Below, piece after piece: positions 1 to 6,338 of a stretch of DNA of 43,512 bases. Source of the DNA: Gammaproteobacteria bacterium. Its GTDB lineage: Bacteria; Pseudomonadota; Gammaproteobacteria; Arenicellales; Poriferihabitantaceae. The position numbers and the translations under genes are program-made. The first letter of the stretch is position 1. Each line of letters begins with the position of its first letter. Below the pieces are notes generated by a model. That model did no database searches, was not told the origin of the DNA, and worked only from the letters and a program-made list of their open reading frames with translations. Location of the stretch: contig JAPOSW010000031.1 in the NCBI GenBank assembly GCA_026709505.1, positions 1-43,512 on the forward strand. Direction: 5' to 3'.

Positions 1-84
1 CTCGCGGATCGACAGGCCTCTGGACATCAGAACCTTGATCTGGCATCGTTCATCGTAGGCCAGCTGGCGGTAGCTCTTGCACAT
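1..84 (-). mobile_element. IS30-family transposase, N-terminal 28 codons only (cut by window edge)
   Basis: The minus strand reads from an ATG at 84 to the window edge without a stop. The residues begin MCKSYRQLAYDERCQIK and continue through GLSIRE. This is the typical opening of IS30-family transposases: an S-Y-x-x-L stretch, D/E-E-R, and then the G-L-S-I-R-E/Q of the N-terminal helix-turn-helix that binds the element ends. A GGAG ribosome binding site lies just upstream on the coding strand. The DDE catalytic domain would lie to the left of the window, so I cannot tell whether the gene is intact. Family assignment rests on only 28 residues. Confidence 0.72.
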
Positions 85-160
85 GACAGTTCTCCGTTAT
101 GTTTGACATGGAGATTGTCATCCGCCCGCTGGCCGTTTGCAACACGCCGCCGCCCCACGG

Positions 161-185
161 GGTGTTGCACTTCAGAGTGGAATTG
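161..185. repeat. Probable terminal inverted repeat of the IS30-family element
   Basis: The sequence GTGTTGCACTTCAGAGTGGA lies about 80 bp upstream of the transposase start. It resembles, from memory, the outer ends of many IS30-family elements, which read G-T-G-T-T-G-C-A-C-T-T-C-A-G/A. Its first seven bases pair with GCAACAC at 139-145, forming a hairpin around a GC-rich loop. If correct, the element occupies the window up to about position 185 and the chromosome resumes to the right. The partner end is outside the window, so the call is not proven. Confidence 0.45.
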
Positions 186-619
186 GGGTTTTCTTTATCT
201 TCTTTTTGCAATGCCGAGTATCAGATTAATTTCACACCGTTTTTCAAGCGTGCTTACCAACCCCCTCCAAGCCAAATACAAGCCGTTCTAAGAGACGTTC
301 ATTCTGGGGGTATGCCCGTTGGGTTGGGTTGAGAAAACGCCATACAGGGCAAGACGCGGCCTCGGATTTTCAGGAATGGCTATTCAAAACGGCCAATTTG
401 GCCGGTTTCATTCGTTTCTGGTTTCCTTTCCTCAAGACGCATGGCCGCAATATTAAACACCCTTGCTATATCAAGCTAGCAGTCGACGACCTCCAATCGG
501 TTGGATGCCCTGCTATTCTGTAAGGCCCATATTGCCTTATTCAGATAGTTATTGGTTTGCCTAATACATTCCTGTAAATCTTCATTCATGCTTTTCTATA
601 TTCCAAGTACAAACCCGTC
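186..619. other. Non-coding stretch between IS30 end and IS110 remnant
   Basis: I see no credible gene here on either strand; the short open frames lack recognisable residues and good ribosome binding sites. The only structure noted is a GC hairpin near 386-408, listed separately. The stretch is probably decayed intergenic or mobile-element DNA. Confidence 0.4.
386..408. terminator. Hairpin, possible bidirectional terminator
   Basis: CGGCC-AATTT-GGCCG forms a perfect 5-bp GC stem with a 5-base loop. It is flanked by A-rich sequence on the left and a T-containing tract on the right, and the stem can extend by three A-T pairs past one mismatch. The T run is imperfect on both strands and no gene clearly ends here, so this is a weak call. 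Confidence 0.3.
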
Positions 620-945
620 AAATTTCAGGGAAAACCAGATTGCCGCAAGCCAGCAGAAAGCCTTCCAGATCCTCCGCCCGATTGACGGCTTGTGTTTGGT
701 TTTCAGTTTCGGGGTCCACGGGTAGTCCGAGGGCGGTTTTGGCTTGGTTGATTCAATCGATATGGCCTGCCTGGTATTACGGGGCCTGCCAGCAGATGCC
801 GGTCGCTTCCATGCCCGCAATGCCCGCCACCCGGTTCGCAGGTCCGGATGCTGGCGGCGATTCGCATCTTGTGGATGTCCAGCCCGGCGGCCCGGGCATG
901 GACAATGTGAAGGTCATCGCTGTCATGGTTCCGCCTCTGAAAGTT
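620..945 (-). pseudogene. IS110-family transposase remnant (frameshifted)
   Basis: On the minus strand one frame reads LHIVHARAAGLDIHKMRIAA, matching the N-terminal DEDD (RuvC-like) domain of IS110-family transposases, where A-G-x-D-x-H-K carries the first catalytic aspartate. About 30 residues later homology moves to another frame, which reads AGIAGMEATGICWQAP (the conserved M-E-A-T-G-x-Y/C-W motif) and then meets a stop. A further stretch, R-A-E-D-L-x-x-F-L-L-A-C-G, is loosely like the next conserved block. The serine-containing C-terminal domain is absent. At least one frameshift and one stop separate the pieces, so this is a dead fragment. Confidence 0.65.
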
Positions 946-1246
946 CAGGGGTTGACAATCCGGAGGCTGGAAGGCGGATGGAAACGGCACATGCATCGAA
1001 ATGCGATGCAGCCGGCGTGCCTTTCGTTCACGGCTCAAAAGAGCCGGAGACTTTGCGGGGTTCGGACCACACGCCCGGGTCAGTTTAACTGCGGGGACGA
1101 AGCTTCGACTTCTCCGCCATTGAAAAATGCGACCATGTTCCAGCCTCCGGGTTCATGTTGTCAGACTCGGCCAACAGAAAACAGAAACTTCTATTGCATG
1201 GCAGGCGGGGTGATTGGAATGACCAATAATGACCGTTTAACACTCC

Positions 1247-1684
1247 CTAATCGATTTCACGATATTCCCCGTTGATCACGCGTGAGTTACGGGTTGTCTG
1301 ATCTGCTTGATTTTGTGTCTCTTCGCTATTCGAGATTGAAACAGCATGAAACAAGCGAAATATGATCCGCCTTCTGAGCGATGGGGTAAGACAGACAAAG
1401 CCCACAGCATCGGTAACAAAGCCCGGTGTCAATAACAGGGCTCCTGCGAGAAACAAAGCGAAGCCTTCCATGATTTCAAGGCCCGGCACTGTTCGGCTGT
1501 CGAGCCGTTCCCGAATTCGGTTTATGGTAATTACCCCCTGGGCCTTCACCAGCGTGATTCCAATCATTGCAGTCAGTACGACCAGCAAAATTGTCATGGG
1601 AGACCCAATTACGGACCCAATCTGTATCAGAAAATAAATCTCCACAAGAGGGACAATCAAGAATAATAGAAACAGGACTTTCAT
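1247..1684 (-). CDS. fxsA: FxsA family cytoplasmic membrane protein
   Basis: A 145-residue protein of the FxsA family (PF04186), small inner-membrane proteins; E. coli FxsA can relieve phage T7 exclusion by the F plasmid. The start is typical (MKVLFLLFLIVPLVEIYFLI), followed by further hydrophobic segments around residues 28-50 and 75-100. The family signature G-x-x-L-L-T-P-G-F-x-T-D is present as GALLLTPGFVTD. The tail after about residue 115 is hydrophilic and variable, as usual. A GGAAA sequence about 8 bases before the ATG is an acceptable ribosome binding site. In many gammaproteobacteria fxsA sits beside groES-groEL; here it stands alone next to mobile-element debris. Confidence 0.93.
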   Translation of the reverse strand: MKVLFLLFLIVPLVEIYFLIQIGSVIGSPMTILLVVLTAMIGITLVKAQGVITINRIRERLDSRTVPGLEIMEGFALFLAGALLLTPGFVTDAVGFVCLTPSLRRRIIFRLFHAVSISNSEETQNQADQTTRNSRVINGEYREID

Positions 1685-1998
1685 TAAATGTTTCCAGAGC
1701 CAGACAAAAGGCGGGTTATTGTGTAAATGAGCGGTATCTCGATCCCTGTATTCTAATTCGATTCATTCATGGATAGGCTTTGCAGGTGTTGGATTTACGG
1801 TTATTCGATTACGCATTATTTTAAGAACTTGAAACGCTTTTCATTCTCTGATAATGAATCATGCCTAGTTCATTTTAACCATTGGGCGACTAACAGGTTG
1901 TGGGATGAGGGTCGCAGTTTGTGCCATTCTGACCAATGACCAAATACAATAGACCTGATTTTGGCTCACAGTTTCCTTTTGCAAGACATCCCGAACTC
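1685..1998. other. Divergent intergenic region between fxsA and the sulfatase gene
   Basis: This AT-rich region lies between two divergent genes and must carry both promoters. I could not identify convincing -35/-10 pairs. If the sulfatase starts at the upstream ATG (1936), the last 63 bases are coding. Confidence 0.4.
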
Positions 1999-3504
1999 AT
2001 GGCAAAACCGAATATTCTGCTGATTCAGGTAGATCAGCTCATGGCCGCAGCACTCAGTGCATATGGCAACTCAATCTGCCACGCCCCCAACCTAGGTCGA
2101 CTGGCTAGACAATCCATGCTGTTCGAAAACGCTTACTGCAACTTTCCATTATGCGCTCCATCACGAGCCTCAATGGCTACCGGTCAGCTTTCCTCTCGAA
2201 TCGGCGTGTATGACAATGCAGCTGAACTGCCCGCATCTGTACCAACCTATGCTCACTATCTCCGCGAGTCCGGTTATCAGACAGCGCTATCAGGAAAAAT
2301 ACATTTTATTGGACCCGATCAACACCATGGATTTGAGGAAAGATTAACGCCCGATATCTATCCTGCTGATTTCTCCTGGGTGCCGAACTGGGGCGATGAA
2401 GGAAAAAGAGATACCAACGATGCCCGCAGTATCTTGGTATCCGGAATTTGTGAAGACTCAGTGCAAATTCAGTTCGATGAGATGGTCACAACAGAGACAA
2501 TAAGGTATCTTGAAAACCTTGGTCGATTGAAGAATCCCGGACCTTTCTTTCTCCAGGTGTCTTTCACTCACCCTCACGAACCCTATCTATGCCAAAATAA
2601 ATACTGGAATATCTACAAGGAAAGAGAAATCCCGCCTCCCTCCCTTGCAGCACTCAGCCCTGAACAGCATGACCCGCATTCACGCCGCCTGCTGGCAGAT
2701 TTTTCAATGCTGGACGCGGTGTTTGAGGATACAGACATTGCCCGTGCAAGACGAGCATATTTTGGCTCGATCAGCTTCCTCGATGAAAAAATCGGAAAGA
2801 TTCTGACGACCCTGTCCGATAACCACATGAATCAGGACACCGCGGTGATTTTTACATCCGACCATGGGGATATGCTCGGCGAGAGAGGCTTGTGGTTCAA
2901 GAAGCACTTTTTCGAATCGTCTTTGCGAGTACCAATGCTTATGGCTATTCCTGGCCAATCACCCAGGACAGTCGCGACTCCCGTCTCGCTTGTCGACCTT
3001 CTGCCAACACTCATGGGTCTCGCCGAGGGCATGGGCTGGTCAAGTGATATTGAACACCTCGATGGCACTGACCTCATCGAACTCATCAACGGAAATGCTC
3101 AGTTTGACAGACCTCTTTATGCAGAGTATCTGGCGGAAAGCACGACCTCGCCGATGTTCATGATTTTCCGAAATCCCTGCAAATTCATCTGGTCCAATGA
3201 CGATCCCTGTCTGTTATACCGCCTCGATAACGACCCAAGGGAGCTGATCAATCTTGCTCCTGATCCGCAATATTCAAGCATGGTGAATTCGTTTGTTGAT
3301 GAAATCAGGCAAAAATGGGATTGTGCACTACTCACAAGACAGGTTATCCAGAGCCAACGTCGCCGTCGCAAGATTCTCAACGCACATGCCAATGGAAGCA
3401 AGCCCCGCTGGAATCATGGTGAAGATACTAGCGACCGAGTATTGTGGTATCGGGGAGAAGGAGGTTACAACGATTGGGCATTTCCCAGGGCTGTTAAATC
3501 CTGA
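1999..3504 (+). CDS. betC: Choline-sulfatase (type I sulfatase, BetC-like)
   Basis: A type I sulfatase of 501 residues predicted to hydrolyse choline-O-sulfate to choline and sulfate. The first metal-binding aspartate is in PNILLIQVDQL. The formylglycine site C-x-P-S-R is present as NFPLCAPSR, with Cys52 here, close to Cys54 of the Sinorhizobium enzyme. Other BetC-like blocks are YDNAAELPASVPTYAHYLRE, SGKIHFIGPDQHHGFEERL, FTSDHGDMLGERGLW and SLVDLLPTL. The C-terminal Arg-rich segment also fits. The frame opens earlier at an ATG at 1936, giving 522 residues; I prefer 1999 because the family begins directly at this motif, but neither has a clear ribosome binding site. No betA, betB, betI or formylglycine-generating enzyme is nearby. 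Exact substrate is inferred from similarity. Confidence 0.88.
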   Translation: MAKPNILLIQVDQLMAAALSAYGNSICHAPNLGRLARQSMLFENAYCNFPLCAPSRASMATGQLSSRIGVYDNAAELPASVPTYAHYLRESGYQTALSGKIHFIGPDQHHGFEERLTPDIYPADFSWVPNWGDEGKRDTNDARSILVSGICEDSVQIQFDEMVTTETIRYLENLGRLKNPGPFFLQVSFTHPHEPYLCQNKYWNIYKEREIPPPSLAALSPEQHDPHSRRLLADFSMLDAVFEDTDIARARRAYFGSISFLDEKIGKILTTLSDNHMNQDTAVIFTSDHGDMLGERGLWFKKHFFESSLRVPMLMAIPGQSPRTVATPVSLVDLLPTLMGLAEGMGWSSDIEHLDGTDLIELINGNAQFDRPLYAEYLAESTTSPMFMIFRNPCKFIWSNDDPCLLYRLDNDPRELINLAPDPQYSSMVNSFVDEIRQKWDCALLTRQVIQSQRRRRKILNAHANGSKPRWNHGEDTSDRVLWYRGEGGYNDWAFPRAVKS

Positions 3505-3531
3505 GCGAGTCTAGGATGGTTCAGGATCAAT

Positions 3532-4050
3532 CTATTTTTCAAGCAGTCTTGGCATCATTTCTACCAGATTGCAGGGACGAGTCCGATAATCCAGTTGATG
3601 GGATATCAGCTTTTCCCACGCAAGCTTGACGGCACCGGGCGAGCCCGGGAGAACAAAAACATAGGTTCCGTTTGCAACCCCGGCGATTGTTCGAGACTGG
3701 AGTGTCGATGTACCAATATCGTCATACGATAAATCGCGAAACATCTCCCCAAACCCATCGAGCGCTTTGTCCAGCAGTGGACTTATCGCTTCTGGAGAGC
3801 CATCCCGTCCACTCACTCCGGTTCCGCCAGAAGTAATGATCACCTGAATATCGGGACTTGCGATCCATGCAGACACCACGGCACGAATCTGGTAAATATC
3901 GTCTTTCACGATGGTTTTTTCATGTAGATTATGCCCTGCCGCCCTCAACCGGTCCACGATTGCAGAGCCTGAGCGGTCATCATCTTCCGTCCGCGTATCC
4001 GAGATAGTCAATACTGCTATATTTGTTGCAATAAACTCACGTTCATTCAT
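3532..4050 (-). CDS. moaB: Molybdenum cofactor biosynthesis protein B
   Basis: A 172-residue MoaB/MogA-family protein, which binds molybdopterin and, in the active members, adenylylates it before molybdate insertion. Visible motifs are the N-terminal IAVLTISDTRT, the molybdopterin-binding TSGGTGVSGRDGSPEAI, and the C-terminal VFVLPGSPGAVKLAWEKLI. The size matches E. coli MoaB (170). The frame is open to a TTG at 4083, but the ATG at 4050 fits family length. It is divergent from moaD-moaE, with 74 bases between the starts, so all three are probably expressed together. moaA, moaC and mogA are not in the window. Confidence 0.93.
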   Translation of the reverse strand: MNEREFIATNIAVLTISDTRTEDDDRSGSAIVDRLRAAGHNLHEKTIVKDDIYQIRAVVSAWIASPDIQVIITSGGTGVSGRDGSPEAISPLLDKALDGFGEMFRDLSYDDIGTSTLQSRTIAGVANGTYVFVLPGSPGAVKLAWEKLISHQLDYRTRPCNLVEMMPRLLEK

Positions 4051-4124
4051 CTTAGTGTTTTTGCCTTGTTCACTTTTTTTCAAAGTTGTTATACTACCAG
4101 AAGCCGTTCATACTCCAATATTTC

Positions 4125-4355
4125 ATGACTATATCTGTCAAAATTTTCGCCAGCCTCCGAGAGGACCTGGGAATTGATGGCGCCAACATACGTCCATCTC
4201 ACAAGATGACCGCACTGGACGTCTGGAAACACATAACCGATAAAAAACCACCGGATAATCTGCTTTGTGCCGTCAATCACCAATATGCGGGATTCGACAG
4301 CACTGTCCAGGACGGTGATGAGATTGCTTTCTTCCCGCCCGTCAATGGAGGCTAG
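4125..4355 (+). CDS. moaD: Molybdopterin synthase sulfur carrier subunit
   Basis: A 76-residue ubiquitin-fold protein, the small subunit of molybdopterin synthase. It begins ISVKIFASLREDLG, typical for MoaD, carries QDGDEIAFFPPVNGG at the end, and has the C-terminal Gly-Gly that is adenylylated and thiocarboxylated so that sulfur can be passed to cyclic pyranopterin monophosphate. The ATG at 4125 is preferred over an upstream in-frame TTG because it gives the usual length. The stop codon lies two bases before moaE, and the last codons contain the moaE ribosome binding site, so the two subunits are tightly coupled. Confidence 0.93.
   Translation: MTISVKIFASLREDLGIDGANIRPSHKMTALDVWKHITDKKPPDNLLCAVNHQYAGFDSTVQDGDEIAFFPPVNGG
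4347..4351 (+). promoter_or_regulatory. moaE ribosome binding site inside the moaD Gly-Gly codons
   Basis: GGAGG lies 6 bases before the moaE ATG and overlaps the GGA-GGC codons for the essential terminal Gly-Gly of MoaD. The two conserved glycine codons therefore double as the Shine-Dalgarno sequence of the next gene. Confidence 0.8.
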
Positions 4356-4357
4356 CA

Positions 4358-4807
4358 ATGCACATCCAGATTTGTCCTCAAGCATTTAACCCCTGGTCCG
4401 AGGTTGCCGATTACCCTGCCCGCTCGGAAATGAAGCCAGGCAGTTACGGAGCATGCTCGGTGTTTGTTGGATTCATGCGCGACTTCAACCTGGGCGATAA
4501 AGTGCAATGCATGGAACTCGAACACTATCATGGCATGACCGAAAAATTGCTCGCGGAGCACGCTCAAAAAGTCAATCAGCAATATGGCCTGGCCGATTTA
4601 TTGATCATACATCGAGTCGGCATGATCTATCCGCAAGATCCAATCGTATTGGTCGCAGCCTGGTCGGCACACCGGGCAGAGGCCTTTGACGGGTGTCGTG
4701 ACATGATGGAATACCTCAAGGCGAAGGCTACATTCTGGAAAAAGGAAAGCCTTGAAGGCTCCGAGGGCCAACGATGGGTCGATAACCGAAAGGCGATGCC
4801 GTTATAG
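4358..4807 (+). CDS. moaE: Molybdopterin synthase catalytic subunit
   Basis: A 149-residue MoaE, the large subunit that takes sulfur from thiocarboxylated MoaD and converts precursor Z to molybdopterin. Family blocks are clear: G-A-x-x-x-F-x-G-x-x-R (GACSVFVGFMR), ELEHYHGMTEK, IIHRVGMI, SAHRAEAFDGC and YLKAKATFWKKE. The conserved active-site lysines correspond to Lys121 and one of Lys128/Lys129. The gene follows moaD by two bases. It converges with the thioredoxin-like gene at 4841; I see no clear terminator hairpin in the 33 bases between them. Confidence 0.95.
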   Translation: MHIQICPQAFNPWSEVADYPARSEMKPGSYGACSVFVGFMRDFNLGDKVQCMELEHYHGMTEKLLAEHAQKVNQQYGLADLLIIHRVGMIYPQDPIVLVAAWSAHRAEAFDGCRDMMEYLKAKATFWKKESLEGSEGQRWVDNRKAMPL

Positions 4808-4840
4808 CAGGACTCGAATTCCACTTGCTGCCTTTCCATT

Positions 4841-5365
4841 CTATTCCAGTGCCAGATAAGGCTTCACTAATTCATGGAGTTCGTCGTAAGTCACAAGACC
4901 CAGCTTGCTGTCTACCTGAACGCCCTGTTTATTGAATATCACCGTGTAGGGCAATGCTCCATGGTTCGTGTTTCCGTGTGCATCCAGCAGCTCATTGCCA
5001 CCGGTAATGGCGACCAGAGACGGGTAATTCATGCCTGCCTGAGCCGCAAAGGACCGGGCTGAATCCAGAAGGTCATGAGCAATTCCCAGAACCTGAACAT
5101 CGGCCTCAGCCATCTGGGATTGAAAGGTGACCAACATGGGAATCTCTTCGCGGCAAGGCGGACACCACGTCGCCCAGTGATTGATCACGACAATTTTACC
5201 AAGCCACTCGTCACCGGAACGAAGCTGCTTGTCCATGTCCGGCAAACTGATCTCGCTTAATGTTGCTCTGGGCTTGTCTGAATAACTGACCCAGCCAAAA
5301 TAAAGTCCCGCAACGAGACTCAAGACAACAACAATGGTGTAAATCCCTTTTATTGAGGCATTCAT
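4841..5365 (-). CDS. Membrane-anchored TlpA/ResA-like thiol-disulfide oxidoreductase
   Basis: A 174-residue protein with an N-terminal membrane anchor (about residues 7-25, IYTIVVVLSLVAGLYFGW) and a periplasmic thioredoxin fold. The active site is WATWCPPCREEIP with Cys68 and Cys71, the W-C-P-P-C typical of TlpA, ResA and CcmG proteins that reduce periplasmic disulfides, often in cytochrome c maturation. The cis-proline region is GALPYTVIFNKQG. No cytochrome maturation genes are adjacent, so its partner is unknown. It converges with moaE. Confidence 0.88.
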   Translation of the reverse strand: MNASIKGIYTIVVVLSLVAGLYFGWVSYSDKPRATLSEISLPDMDKQLRSGDEWLGKIVVINHWATWCPPCREEIPMLVTFQSQMAEADVQVLGIAHDLLDSARSFAAQAGMNYPSLVAITGGNELLDAHGNTNHGALPYTVIFNKQGVQVDSKLGLVTYDELHELVKPYLALE

Positions 5366-5457
5366 CTGATTTGGTCGATTCAGAATTGAGGCACGAGAGC
5401 GATTCGGCCCTTCGACAGCAAAGCCCGTGTGTCTATTGGCTTATCTATCTGACTGGG

Positions 5458-6255
5458 CTATAGGGATTCTTGCCAGACCCTCAGATACTCAAGCAGATGC
5501 TCCTGGCCTGAACTCGACAGCATCGCCTGAACATCTTCACAAGCGCTGGCATAGTCCATGGCATTCAATCCTCCTGAAATCAGTTTCCATCGAAGAAAAA
5601 CCAGGTAGGTATTCAACACATCCGTTTCGCAATAGTTTCTGATCGCAGGCAGGTCTCCCGCAAGATAAGTTTTCCAGACCAGCTTGCCTTCCATGCCCAT
5701 TTTGCCAGGCAAGCCAATCATTGCCGATATTTGATCGAGCGGTGCCGCACCGCGCAAGTTATAGCCCGAAAGAACATCCATCAGATCGACATGCCGCCAG
5801 TGATAGCGGCTGAGATAGTTGCTGTACCGGAATTGCTGATCACGATCCCCCCTTTCCCAATATCGGGAAGCATCAATTCCATGCAGCAAGGACCGGTAAT
5901 GCAGCACCGGAAGATCGAAACCGGTTCCGTTCCAGCTGACAATAGTCGGCGTCATCTTCGCAATGCCATCAAAAAACCTCTGAACCAGGTCTTTTTCATC
6001 GGACTCTTCCGTCCCGAGAGACCATAGCTTGATGGATTTGTCCCTTTTCTGGTAAAGCACTGAAATGGCAATCACGCGATGCTGGTGAAGCGGCAGAAAA
6101 TCCGAACCCCCGGTTTTCTGTATCTGCTTTGTGAGCATTGCCTTGGCAATATCATCGTCTGACAAGCCACCTAAACCATATAAACGTTTCCCGAGTTCAG
6201 TATCTGGAATGGTTTCGATATCAAATACAAGAATGCTCATAGAATTGTGTGCCAT
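5458..6255 (-). CDS. DEDDy 3'-5' exonuclease, PolB-exonuclease-like
   Basis: A 265-residue protein of the predicted PolB-associated exonuclease family (PF10108). The DEDD residues are visible: SILVFDIETIPD holds the first Asp and Glu (Asp12, Glu14), VSWNGTGFDLPVL the second Asp, and NYCETDVLNTYLV the final Asp with a Tyr four residues before it, the DEDDy pattern. It should remove nucleotides from 3' ends of DNA or RNA; the physiological substrate of the family is not established. The frame is open to 6342, but the residues before 6255 look non-native; the ATG at 6240 is an alternative. It lies 83 bases downstream of the methyltransferase gene on the same strand. Confidence 0.85.
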   Translation of the reverse strand: MAHNSMSILVFDIETIPDTELGKRLYGLGGLSDDDIAKAMLTKQIQKTGGSDFLPLHQHRVIAISVLYQKRDKSIKLWSLGTEESDEKDLVQRFFDGIAKMTPTIVSWNGTGFDLPVLHYRSLLHGIDASRYWERGDRDQQFRYSNYLSRYHWRHVDLMDVLSGYNLRGAAPLDQISAMIGLPGKMGMEGKLVWKTYLAGDLPAIRNYCETDVLNTYLVFLRWKLISGGLNAMDYASACEDVQAMLSSSGQEHLLEYLRVWQESL

Positions 6256-6338
6256 TAAAAAGAAGTGAAGGGTTATGAGAGGATATTGGACCTCTGGAGG
6301 CAGATGATATGCTTTGGTCACATAGCGACATAGCCATA

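Noticed and set aside
640-1275. 211-codon plus-strand open frame
   Set aside because: It overlaps the IS110 remnant, whose recognisable residues are on the other strand, and its own translation is Pro/Arg/Ser-rich without motifs.
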